Shown piece after piece: positions 5,782 through 13,482 of a stretch of DNA of 47,850 bases. Below the pieces are notes generated by a model. That model was not told the DNA's origin and did not search any database. It was given only the letters and a program-made list of their open reading frames with translations. Source of the DNA: a virus; the IMG/VR virus record IMGVR_UViG_3300005663_000071, positions 1-47,850 of that record; one strand, 5' to 3'. The position numbers and the translations under genes are program-made. The stretch's first letter is position 1, and each line of letters opens with the position of its first letter.

Positions 5782-7765
5782 CGATGCAACAACTAAATCT
5801 GAATTTCTGGACGTTTACGAAATAAACGACCAAGCGTGGAAGCCGTTTAATGAGCAGGCGTGTTTAGACAATGACTATGCGCTTTTGGCGCAGCATTCCA
5901 TCGAGGAAGTTGATCGCGCCAACCAGCAAGGCAGGGTGTTGCATACTATTGATAAGATCGGTCGGCAGATCAACTTACTTCACGGCTACGAGATACGCAA
6001 CCGACATATTTTGAAGATAGGGCCACAGGGTAACTTCGACGCCGCAGAGGATCAGGCTTGTAATCAGCATACAGGCGTCATAATGAGTTTAATGGCGAGG
6101 CATGGCGGGTACAATGTATTGAGTGAAGCGTTTCGGTGGGGTACGCTTGTTCAGGGTTCCAACCTCATAGAGTCATGGCGCGACAGGGATGGGTTGATAC
6201 AATACGGTCGCTTGGGGTGGAATCAGTTCTTGTTAGATCATGGACTTACCAAATCCGACCTCAGCGACTGTATGGACATTTTGACAGGCCAGTGGATCTC
6301 GACCAATAAAGCGAAGATGTTAGTACCTACCGCCGCCGACGAGATCGAGGATATCAGACCGCTGACACAGACAAGCCGTTGGCCGTTCCAAGGTTCGCCT
6401 GCAATGAATAATAAGGCCGGAAAACGAATGTTCGAGCAGTGGTGGCATCGAACCACCGAAGAGGTATCTGTTGTTCAGCATCGTATCACCGGCCAGAAAA
6501 TGACGTTTGAGCAGTTTGTCAACGAGAATGCCGACGGTGATAAGAACCTGGCGAACAGGTTCATACAAGAGTTCAGAATGCCTAATGGCACACCGTTCCT
6601 TGTGAAGTTCAGGGAGATCAAGGATAAGGTCGAGTTAAAGATATTCGTGGACGATGAATTAGTATGGACCGGCGATAACCCGATGAAGATCAGGGACTTT
6701 AACTATTCGTGGGTGCATGGCCAGTGGTGCCCCGAATGTCCGCGCACTGAGTTGAAGCTGCAATCGTTCGTTCGTGGCCGCCGTGACCCGCAGCGGATGT
6801 ATAACCGCAAGATCAATCAGGCGATGGACATTATCGAGAGCCAGATACAGGGCTTGCGGATCGTGCGAAGTAGTAAGCTGATGAATCCCGAAGATGCTTA
6901 TTTAGCTGGGCAGGGTATCGTGTTGCAGGTTGATGAAAACGCTGACGATACGGTTCTGGACGAAATATTCAAGCAAGTCAAAGCATCTGAAGTTCCCCAA
7001 TCCGTCTTTACTATGCTTGCGTTGATAGATAAGGATCAGACTGACGGCGGCGGTTTGAATCAGGAGATATTCGGAACTGACGATAAGAACATAGAGATTT
7101 CAGGTGTGCTATCGAAGTTCAGAACCGGACAAGCATTGACCGGTCAGGGATGGATGTTCCAGAATCTCAGAGAGGCTAAACGTGACTTTGGCAAAAAGCA
7201 GGTTCAGATGGTACAGCTTAACTATAAACCGCAGAGGGTTAAGCAGATAATCAACGAAGAACCGGTGCCGGGCTTTTATAGCGACGATCTGACAAGGTTC
7301 GATTGCAATCCGGTTGAAGGGCAACTGACCGATAGCCAGCAGAGCATGTATTATCAGGAGATGAAAGAATTACTCAAGACTTTCCCCGAATTGTTCAATG
7401 GTGTTATTACAGCAGATATGATCGTCAAGGCTGCTCCGATGCAGTTTAAGACTCCGACATTGCAAGCTATCCAACGTGCTTCGCAACAGAAACAACAGTT
7501 GCAGAAACAGCAGACACAGCAGGTACTTACTGACCAGCAATTGCAACAGGCGGTTACTCAGTTACAGTTAGCGCAGGGCGTCGAAAGTTTGGCAGACGCA
7601 GCGGAGAAACGATCCGAGATACCTCTTAATCGCGCAAAGACGTTATCAGAGATAAATAAGAATCGAGATAGTACGGAACTTGGCGCATTGAAGGAATTAG
7701 TACGGCTTGAGATAGCAGCCGATAAGAATAGACAATTACAAGGAGCGATTTCAAATCAACCTTAA
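5774..7765 (+). CDS. P22-like portal protein
   Basis: 663 residues, the size of P22-type portals. The N-terminal core has IDKIGRQINLLHGYEIRNR, the central region RDPQRMYNRKINQAMDIIESQ, and the C-terminal part is Gln-rich and coiled-coil (QQKQQLQKQQTQQ, ~residues 570-610), as expected for the barrel of long portals. It forms the dodecameric vertex ring through which TerL packages DNA. It follows terL and precedes the scaffold and coat genes. Confidence 0.88.
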   Translation: MPNDATTKSEFLDVYEINDQAWKPFNEQACLDNDYALLAQHSIEEVDRANQQGRVLHTIDKIGRQINLLHGYEIRNRHILKIGPQGNFDAAEDQACNQHTGVIMSLMARHGGYNVLSEAFRWGTLVQGSNLIESWRDRDGLIQYGRLGWNQFLLDHGLTKSDLSDCMDILTGQWISTNKAKMLVPTAADEIEDIRPLTQTSRWPFQGSPAMNNKAGKRMFEQWWHRTTEEVSVVQHRITGQKMTFEQFVNENADGDKNLANRFIQEFRMPNGTPFLVKFREIKDKVELKIFVDDELVWTGDNPMKIRDFNYSWVHGQWCPECPRTELKLQSFVRGRRDPQRMYNRKINQAMDIIESQIQGLRIVRSSKLMNPEDAYLAGQGIVLQVDENADDTVLDEIFKQVKASEVPQSVFTMLALIDKDQTDGGGLNQEIFGTDDKNIEISGVLSKFRTGQALTGQGWMFQNLREAKRDFGKKQVQMVQLNYKPQRVKQIINEEPVPGFYSDDLTRFDCNPVEGQLTDSQQSMYYQEMKELLKTFPELFNGVITADMIVKAAPMQFKTPTLQAIQRASQQKQQLQKQQTQQVLTDQQLQQAVTQLQLAQGVESLADAAEKRSEIPLNRAKTLSEINKNRDSTELGALKELVRLEIAADKNRQLQGAISNQP

Positions 7766-7779
7766 AAAAAGGGAGCATT

Positions 7780-8133
7780 ATGAGAAAAACGACGAAAGCA
7801 GAATTTAATAGATTTAAGAAAGAATTTCAGTATTGGGTAGAAAAATTTGGACTGAAAGGCTATAAGGTATACTTCTTTCATAAAGCGTTGGATGGTAGTT
7901 ACGCAGAGACAAAAGTAAACGAACAAGGCAAGGTCGCGACCGTAACTTACGGACTGGAATTGACTAAGATAGATTGTGAGGTCGGAGACGGCCCAGAGGC
8001 AGATGCAAAACATGAAGCCATACATCTTTTGTTGCATAAGATCGGTTTTCTGGGAGAACAAAGATGGACGGCATCTGACGAGATACGAGACGAAGCCGAA
8101 AGACTTGTAATAGTTTTAGAGAAAGTGCTATAA
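7780..8133 (+). CDS. Putative zinc metallopeptidase-like protein (HExxH)
   Basis: 117 residues with the zincin motif in DAKHEAIHLLLHK (residues ~67-79), preceded by an N-terminal alpha/beta region and followed by an acidic helical tail with DEIRDEAERLV. Small zincin-like proteins occur in phage structural regions. The substrate is unknown; prohead processing or a lysis role are possible but unproven. GGGAG lies 7 bases before the ATG. Overlaps the next gene as TAATG. Confidence 0.6.
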   Translation: MRKTTKAEFNRFKKEFQYWVEKFGLKGYKVYFFHKALDGSYAETKVNEQGKVATVTYGLELTKIDCEVGDGPEADAKHEAIHLLLHKIGFLGEQRWTASDEIRDEAERLVIVLEKVL

Positions 8134-8402
8134 TGGTTGCGATACTAATAGAACCGCCAAAAAAGATATTCACCGGCGAACCGGAAGATTTAGCCGAGGA
8201 GTTTCGTAAGGAACTTCGGACGATGATGAAAGCCGCGGCATTGAAGATGCAGTGTCCGGTTGAGCATCTGAAATACAGAGTTGATAATACTGGTACGGTT
8301 GAGATACAGAAGATGGAACCTGACGAAATGGCAGCGATGGAGATTCAAGAAAAACAAAACAAACTCAGAAAACAGATTCTCAAGCGGAAAGGGTTACTAT
8401 GA
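8133..8402 (+). CDS. Small hypothetical protein, first of three related tandem genes
   Basis: 89 residues. The centre (KMQCPVEHLKYRVDNTGTVEIQ) matches the layout of the next protein (RYDCDWTELTWSVKPDGIISV), suggesting tandem duplication of a small alpha-beta fold. The C-terminal 25 residues are a basic helix (KQNKLRKQILKRKG). It overlaps the next gene by ATGA. No family recognised. Confidence 0.6.
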   Translation: MVAILIEPPKKIFTGEPEDLAEEFRKELRTMMKAAALKMQCPVEHLKYRVDNTGTVEIQKMEPDEMAAMEIQEKQNKLRKQILKRKGLL

Positions 8403-8596
8403 ACGGCGTCTTAGAATTTACAACTAATCCTGACATAGTTCTCGACGAGAATCGAATCAAAGGTATGCCTGCCGATATTAAGCAGAGACTCCTCGATACA
8501 ATGACAATAGCGATGGATCGTTACGATTGTGACTGGACAGAATTGACGTGGAGTGTTAAGCCCGATGGAATTATAAGCGTAAAGAAGAAACCGTGA
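8399..8596 (+). CDS. Small hypothetical protein, second of three related tandem genes
   Basis: 65 residues, essentially only the shared core: a helix (IKQRLLDTMTIAMDRY) then CDWTELTWSVKPDGIISVKKK. It overlaps both neighbours by 4 bases. Function unknown. Confidence 0.6.
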   Translation: MNGVLEFTTNPDIVLDENRIKGMPADIKQRLLDTMTIAMDRYDCDWTELTWSVKPDGIISVKKKP

Positions 8597-8757
8597 CAGC
8601 AGAACAAGATAAATTGATCATAGCCGCGCATAGTTTGATAAAAAAAGCGTTTCCAACTGAAAATCTGCAATTTTGCTTTAACTTATCGAGAGAACATGAT
8701 AACGTGAATTATAATATTAAACAGAGTGGTATTTTGAAAACCTTTAAGAAAGGATAG
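8593..8757 (+). CDS. Small hypothetical protein, third of three related tandem genes
   Basis: The GTG at 8593 overlaps the previous stop as GTGA and opens 54 codons to TAG at 8755-8757. The C-terminus (VNYNIKQSGILKTFKK) lines up with LTWSVKPDGIISVKKK of the preceding gene, with a helix in front, so it is probably a third diverged copy. It ends 4 bases before the lipoprotein gene. Confidence 0.5.
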   Translation: MTAEQDKLIIAAHSLIKKAFPTENLQFCFNLSREHDNVNYNIKQSGILKTFKKG

Positions 8758-8761
8758 TGAC

Positions 8762-9295
8762 ATGAGAACAATTATTTTACTTATGGTAGTGGTGGCATTG
8801 TGTGGATGCCAGGAGCAGCAGCAATGGGGCAACGGTCAACCTAACGACGACTGGCTTGGCTGGTTCGGTAACAGTAACGGTTCGCGGGTGAGTTATGTCA
8901 TCGTGAACAAGATCAATGCCATAGCCCCTGTGGTGACTGACCACGAAGCGAGACTCAAGGCGTTGGAGGCAAGGCCGGTTTATGATCCGAATGCCTTGGC
9001 CGAGCGGGTGAGACTTTTGGAAGAGAAGCCTACACCACCATCTTCATCTAACGGTATCTCGCTTAATAAGGACGGTGTTATTGTTCAAAAACCTGTACTT
9101 GTTACGTTAGACAAACACAATAAAGAGGCTTGGCCTTTCCAGTATTGGGCAAATAATCCTCAGCCTAACGGCATAGCTTGCCCGGAATGCGGGGCGGAAT
9201 TATATGATACATCACCGGACTTAATGCTTACAAGTGATCCTCCACAGTTTTGGATTGTGTGTAAAAAGTGTGATTATACTGGAACGAGATTTTGA
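8762..9295 (+). CDS. Phage lipoprotein with C-terminal zinc ribbon
   Basis: 177 residues. The N-terminus MRTIILLMVVVALCGC is a signal peptide with lipobox LCGC, so the mature protein should be lipidated at Cys16. A helical, coiled-coil-like segment follows (residues ~55-90), then a C-terminal zinc ribbon with CPECG and CKKCD. Envelope-anchored phage proteins can act in exclusion or lysis; here it sits inside the head-gene block, which is unusual. Overlaps the next small membrane gene by one base. Confidence 0.7.
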   Translation: MRTIILLMVVVALCGCQEQQQWGNGQPNDDWLGWFGNSNGSRVSYVIVNKINAIAPVVTDHEARLKALEARPVYDPNALAERVRLLEEKPTPPSSSNGISLNKDGVIVQKPVLVTLDKHNKEAWPFQYWANNPQPNGIACPECGAELYDTSPDLMLTSDPPQFWIVCKKCDYTGTRF

Positions 9296-9468
9296 TGAGT
9301 AACGGTGTATCAAAACGAGTATGTATAGCAATGCTGACGATAAATACGTTGGCTGGACTTGCGAAAGAAAGCTATGCTATTTGGTGCATAGCCGGTATAG
9401 TGTCAGTGTGCTTGGCGCATTATGCGTTGCAGGCGTACAGAGATCACAAAGGAATAGGACCGAAATAA
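9295..9468 (+). CDS. Small membrane protein (57 aa)
   Basis: The ATG at 9295 overlaps the lipoprotein stop (TGATGA). The product has two hydrophobic stretches (VCIAMLTINTLAGLA and YAIWCIAGIVSVCLAHYAL) and a basic tail ending GIGPK, so probably two membrane spans. Placement beside a lipoprotein gene suggests a joint envelope function. Small holin-like proteins look similar, but there is no specific evidence. Confidence 0.5.
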   Translation: MSNGVSKRVCIAMLTINTLAGLAKESYAIWCIAGIVSVCLAHYALQAYRDHKGIGPK

Positions 9469-9527
9469 TGTATATCCCATTATTCTGGATAATTGTGTTT
9501 TGTATAATGATGGGAAGTGATAACTAA
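9468..9527 (+). CDS. Very small membrane peptide (19 aa)
   Basis: The ATG at 9468 overlaps the previous stop as TAATG. It encodes a single hydrophobic helix (IPLFWIIVFCIMM) and ends GSDN. Too short for certainty; the tight junction is the support. Confidence 0.3.
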   Translation: MYIPLFWIIVFCIMMGSDN

Positions 9528-9555
9528 CCTAAAAAATAGGAAAGGAACGAGAATT

Positions 9556-9774
9556 ATGTTTGGATTGTGGAAGAGACTTAGAGATCTCGAAAGGAAAGTA
9601 AAGCAGAATTCATGCGACCATATTTTCGATGTCGTGTCTGTTTCGGGGCGAGAAGAGAACTCGAAATGGCTGAGATCGATTTGCATGTTATGTGATAAGT
9701 CGATAAACAGATGCGTTAAAAGTAAAGAGACAGACGCCGCTTGCAAACTATTGAGAGACGAACTGCTAAAGTAA
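9556..9774 (+). CDS. Small Cys-containing helical protein
   Basis: 72 residues starting MFGLWKRLRDLERKV, with AAAGGAA upstream of the ATG. Basic N-terminal helix, then CDHIFDVVSVSG and CMLCDKSINRC, suggesting a metal site in a Cys/His arrangement like CDH...CxxC of single-zinc-ribbon phage proteins. Last gene before the terminator element at 9791. Confidence 0.6.
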   Translation: MFGLWKRLRDLERKVKQNSCDHIFDVVSVSGREENSKWLRSICMLCDKSINRCVKSKETDAACKLLRDELLK

Positions 9775-9790
9775 CTAAAAACTAAATAAC

Positions 9791-9858
9791 CGGGATTCAC
9801 CTAAAAAATAGGCCCTTGTTTTACATTCCATCGTGGAGTGTATGCAGGGGCTTTTTTT
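9791..9858 (+). terminator. Terminator with conserved element (copy 2 of 3)
   Basis: GCCCTTG...CAGGGGC forms the base and TACATTCCA-TCG-TGGAGTGTA the upper stem, followed by seven Ts. Directly upstream are AACTAAATA, CGGG (9791-9794) and CCT...AGG (9800-9812), as in the elements at 1571 and 47403. It separates the portal-side genes from the scaffold/coat genes. Confidence 0.85.
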
Positions 9859-9884
9859 ATTACCTTAACTAAAGGATAAGTGCA

Positions 9885-10703
9885 ATGGATAAGAACGAAA
9901 ACGACCTAAACAATGATCAGGTGGTCACTGATCAAGACCTAAACAAGACTGATGCGGTCAATCAGTCGGGCCTACAGGATCAATCGGCCACTGATCAAAA
10001 TCAGGATGTAGAAACATTAGCTGATGGCACCAAGAAAGACAAGTCTGTTAAGTATTCGGAGTTCGAGAAAGCTAATAAGCGGGCTAAAGATGCCGAAGAA
10101 GCACAGATGACCGCCGAACGCAGCCTCGAATTATATCAGGCCAATGTTGCAGGCCAGCAAACAGCCACTCAGCAACAGGCTCAACCAACCGGCACTGTGT
10201 ACGAACAGGCTATGGCTCAATTGGGTTTGACAGAAGATGATCTCTACGGCGGAAACATCGTGAAGGTCAACAATCTTGTCGCCCAGATGAACACAGCGAT
10301 TTCGCAACAGCAGACAACTTTCAATGCCAATCAACAGTTTGTAAATAGTCATTCTGACTTTTCACAAGTTGTAGGGAGTGTAAACCCTGCTACCGGAGCA
10401 GTAATAACACCATCCGTAGAGGTGGCGGCATTACTACAAACAAACCCATATTTAGCGAATGCTTCTTATCAGGTTATCTACAATGAGGTTATCAAGGCTC
10501 GAAAGTTTGCAGAGTTCGAGAAAACCGTCGCTGCCAACAAAGAGCATTTGGACAGGCAGAACATCGACACGGCAAGCGATCCTATGGGCGGCTCGGCTGC
10601 CGGGGGTGGTGCGGGCGGTGATGTTCAGAGCCAGCGTATGATGACCAGAGAAGAAAGCCTTAAGATAAGAGCGCAACTCGCTAATGGCGAATTAGTAACA
10701 TAG
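9885..10703 (+). CDS. Putative scaffolding protein
   Basis: 272 residues, very acidic and polar at the N-terminus (Asn/Asp/Gln-rich to ~residue 45), helical in the middle (SEFEKANKRAKDAEEAQ), Gln-rich, then a glycine-rich stretch (GGSAAGGGAGG) and a charged C-terminal helix. This composition and the position just before the coat gene fit a scaffolding protein that templates prohead assembly. AAAGGA precedes the ATG. Assigned by context rather than motif. Confidence 0.65.
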   Translation: MDKNENDLNNDQVVTDQDLNKTDAVNQSGLQDQSATDQNQDVETLADGTKKDKSVKYSEFEKANKRAKDAEEAQMTAERSLELYQANVAGQQTATQQQAQPTGTVYEQAMAQLGLTEDDLYGGNIVKVNNLVAQMNTAISQQQTTFNANQQFVNSHSDFSQVVGSVNPATGAVITPSVEVAALLQTNPYLANASYQVIYNEVIKARKFAEFEKTVAANKEHLDRQNIDTASDPMGGSAAGGGAGGDVQSQRMMTREESLKIRAQLANGELVT

Positions 10704-10716
10704 AAAGGAACAAAAA

Positions 10717-11754
10717 ATGGAAAAGTTTAAGTTTTTCTCCGTCGAGGAAAGGATGGGGCGTCATAACGATTTGGCGTCGATACTTCCTCTTGGATTTAGC
10801 GCAGGCAGGATGCGGTTCACAATCAATCAGAATATGCACACAACGACAAGGATCAACCATCCTATCGACATCTTTTACCAAAGTCAGGTGTTGCTCAGGG
10901 TCATTGATGCCTTCGTTTACGTTCGGTTTGGAAAGACCGATTCAATGCCGCAACACGCTGGCGATGTCAACAAATGGCGCAGGTGGGGTAATCCGCTTGC
11001 GCAGACGGTACCGCTCACTGAGGGCGTAGATCCTACGCCTATCCTTTTGTCCAAGACCGATATTCAGGTCAGGATCAGGGAATATGGTGCGTGGATCGTA
11101 ACGAGTTCGTGGATGACCTTCACAGGCATCACGGACGATCAGACGCAGATGGCGGATATACTGCTGGATAACATGCGACTGACGATGGACACCCTCACAA
11201 GGGACGTAGCAAGCGGCGGAGCCTCTCGAACCACAGCTTCAAACGGTTCGGGTACATCGACGTTTATCAACAAGGTAGACCTCGATATAATCGTCACGAA
11301 CTTGCTCGTTCAGAATACCCGAATGATGGAAGATCAGATAGCGGCCAGTACATTAGTGGCCACTTCGCCAATCAGTTCCTCGTTTATAGGTATCTGCCAT
11401 GTTGGTCAACGTACAAAACTGTCTCAGGTCAGTGGGTTCAAACGTGTTTCCAGCTATGCCCAAGATAAGCAAATGAAGGACGAGTTCGGTGCGACCGATG
11501 ATATTCGCTGGATACTCTCGACCAATGCAACCCGCGCAACGACTACAACCGGGTACCAGAACCTTATCTTCGGTCAGGAGTTCTACGGAACGGTTAAGAT
11601 CAAGGGTAACTCCGCTTCTGCGCCGCTTATCTTCCACGGTAAGGACAGAGTGAATTCACCGTTAGAACGGTTCACTACGCTCGGTTGGTTGCAGAACTTC
11701 GCAGCCCAAATCCTCAATGATAACTTTGGGCACGTTTTGCTCACAACGGTTTAA
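10717..11754 (+). CDS. Major capsid protein, N4-gp56 family
   Basis: 345 residues. Family-like landmarks in order: basic N-terminus, PLTEGVDPTP, TDIQVRIREYGAWI, LTMDTLTRDV, SSSFIGICHVGQRTKL, VSSYAQDKQMKDEFG, then GQEFYGTVKIKG and a C-terminal LGWLQNFAAQILNDN. The fold of this family is HK97-like and builds the icosahedral shell. It follows the scaffold gene by 13 bases. No cleaved delta domain is visible, consistent with a separate scaffold. Confidence 0.85.
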   Translation: MEKFKFFSVEERMGRHNDLASILPLGFSAGRMRFTINQNMHTTTRINHPIDIFYQSQVLLRVIDAFVYVRFGKTDSMPQHAGDVNKWRRWGNPLAQTVPLTEGVDPTPILLSKTDIQVRIREYGAWIVTSSWMTFTGITDDQTQMADILLDNMRLTMDTLTRDVASGGASRTTASNGSGTSTFINKVDLDIIVTNLLVQNTRMMEDQIAASTLVATSPISSSFIGICHVGQRTKLSQVSGFKRVSSYAQDKQMKDEFGATDDIRWILSTNATRATTTTGYQNLIFGQEFYGTVKIKGNSASAPLIFHGKDRVNSPLERFTTLGWLQNFAAQILNDNFGHVLLTTV

Positions 11755-11768
11755 GAAAGGAAAGAATT

Positions 11769-12437
11769 ATGAGTAATCAAATTAAAGTTGGACATTTTGA
11801 AGCAGACGGGGGAATTATCAATCTCCCAGTAGGGTTCGTTCCTGACTATTTCCAAATGCACGACGTTGGAGAAGGAACTAATCCTGATATGTTCCAGTGG
11901 TTCAGGCAACAGCAAACACATGAAGCGACCGGTTCGCAGGAAGGCATGCTCACGAACGGAGCCGATGGCGTGATAACATTGATGGCTGATGATGCTGGTA
12001 TTACTGCTTACAACACCGGACAGCAAACGCCTCCTATCGGAATATGGGAAGCCAGTAGTGCGACAATTGACGAGAGGGACGGGACAAGTCTCACAATCAC
12101 TGCTCGTACCGCTGACGCTCCTGGTACTTATGTAAATCCAACAGTAGGTTCTACTACTGACCGTCAGGCTATTTTTGAAGCTGTAACGGTTTCAGGTAAT
12201 ACTGGTTCGACAGAACCTACATGGCCCGATTCAATCGGTGAGAACGTAACTGATGGCTCGGTGGTGTGGAAACGTGTAGATGTAAGCCTCCAGCGCGGTG
12301 GTTATCAGGGTGTTGTCATTCAGGATGACATAAATACTGATAGCAGGGAAATGTATTATCTGGCGTTGCAAGCCGATCAACTTGTGGATCACGGCGATAC
12401 CGCCGGATGGACAGATGGCATTGATCCTAATGCCTAA
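11769..12437 (+). CDS. Virion-associated protein, possible head decoration or fibre
   Basis: 222 residues, beta-rich, Thr/Gly/Asp-rich. Residues ~140-175 (VSGNTGSTEPTWPDSIGENV, then TDGSVVWKR) match a short beta module frequent in phage decoration and tail proteins. Located right after the coat gene, which suggests a capsid-surface protein (inference). Confidence 0.6.
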   Translation: MSNQIKVGHFEADGGIINLPVGFVPDYFQMHDVGEGTNPDMFQWFRQQQTHEATGSQEGMLTNGADGVITLMADDAGITAYNTGQQTPPIGIWEASSATIDERDGTSLTITARTADAPGTYVNPTVGSTTDRQAIFEAVTVSGNTGSTEPTWPDSIGENVTDGSVVWKRVDVSLQRGGYQGVVIQDDINTDSREMYYLALQADQLVDHGDTAGWTDGIDPNA

Positions 12438-12468
12438 ACAATAATTACTTATTTTAAGGATTTCAAAA

Positions 12469-13278
12469 ATGGGAAACCAAGTTCAAGAAACTGGAATGGA
12501 GCGATTTCGTAGACTCCAAAAAGAAGCAAAAGCGTTGGGTATAACAGGCCAGCATAACGCAAATGAGTTTGAGGCGTTGATCGCTCAGGCAAAGGCCGAA
12601 TTTGCAGAACCGGTTGAACCAATCGCCCCCGAAAAACCTGTTGGGTCTAAGTTGCTTGTCGGTACCGGTCTCACTGTCGAAGAGGCGGCGAAGATTGACG
12701 CAGAGTTGAGGTATAGGCATGAAGCCGAGGAAAAGTTTAAGGTCGAACGCCAAAAACAACTCGATTACGCATCTATCGTTGCCGAAGCCGACTCTCTGAA
12801 AATCGAGATTGACTTGCCTGAGAACCCGACAGAATTACAGCTTGCCAAGGCAAGGCGGAAACTCGGTATCGAAAAAACCGAGGTTAGGCCTTCGCCTGAA
12901 ACCGTTGGGATCGAATCGAGCAAAAGGGGATATTACATATTTACGAACCGCGAACAGGAAGATGCGTTGCAGATTGTCAACCTTGGCGGCAAGTATACTA
13001 TAAATCTTATCCCTGAGCAGGTTCACGTCCTCTCGGAATATCATGTTAAAACATGGAAGCGGTTTGCTGTTACGCCTGTCTACGAACGTGTTTCAACTGG
13101 TGTCGTTGCCAGTCCAAACTCTACAGGCGAGTTTGTCGAAGAGTGCAAAAGGACGGGTAGTAAGCCGAGGTTCATATTTGAATATCTCGGCGAGGCACCA
13201 GCCGATGCTCCATTCGGATTAGTTCTCGATCGTGAAATCCTTGATAAAGTAATGCCAAAAGAAGAATCATTTGCATAG
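12469..13278 (+). CDS. Hypothetical head-associated protein
   Basis: 269 residues. Residues 9-45 (RFRRLQKEAKALGI to ALIAQAKAEF) and ~105-130 (PTELQLAKARRKLGI) look like short helical, SAP/HeH-like modules. The C-terminal half (YYIFTNREQEDALQIVNLGG...) is alpha/beta with the features of small head proteins. No enzymatic motif. It lies between the coat region and the first fibre. Confidence 0.55.
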   Translation: MGNQVQETGMERFRRLQKEAKALGITGQHNANEFEALIAQAKAEFAEPVEPIAPEKPVGSKLLVGTGLTVEEAAKIDAELRYRHEAEEKFKVERQKQLDYASIVAEADSLKIEIDLPENPTELQLAKARRKLGIEKTEVRPSPETVGIESSKRGYYIFTNREQEDALQIVNLGGKYTINLIPEQVHVLSEYHVKTWKRFAVTPVYERVSTGVVASPNSTGEFVEECKRTGSKPRFIFEYLGEAPADAPFGLVLDREILDKVMPKEESFA

Positions 13279-13290
13279 AAAGGATAAATT

Positions 13291-13482
13291 ATGGAACGAG
13301 TAACAGAGGTGGAAGTCAACACCGATCGGGAGAAGTGCGACCTTTTCAATCGGTTTATTGACAACCTAAACCAATTAGAGGGCAAGTTGTTGACGATGAT
13401 TGCTAAAGACAAAGAAATCGTCGAATACAATGAGGCTGTTGCAGAATACAACGGCGAACCCATCCAGAAAGGAGGCGAATAA
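13291..13482 (+). CDS. Small coiled-coil protein
   Basis: 63 residues, strongly charged, predicted continuous helix (VNTDREKCDLFNRFIDNL, QLEGKLLTMIAKDKE). Good AAGGA upstream. Overlaps the following signal-peptide fibre gene by one base (TAATG), suggesting co-translation; it could be a fibre chaperone, on position only. Confidence 0.55.
   Translation: MERVTEVEVNTDREKCDLFNRFIDNLNQLEGKLLTMIAKDKEIVEYNEAVAEYNGEPIQKGGE

Noticed and set aside
9321-9527. 68-codon frame starting at 9321
   Set aside because: Its 5' part lies out of frame inside the better supported 57-residue gene at 9295-9468; only the last 19 codons with their own ATG are kept.
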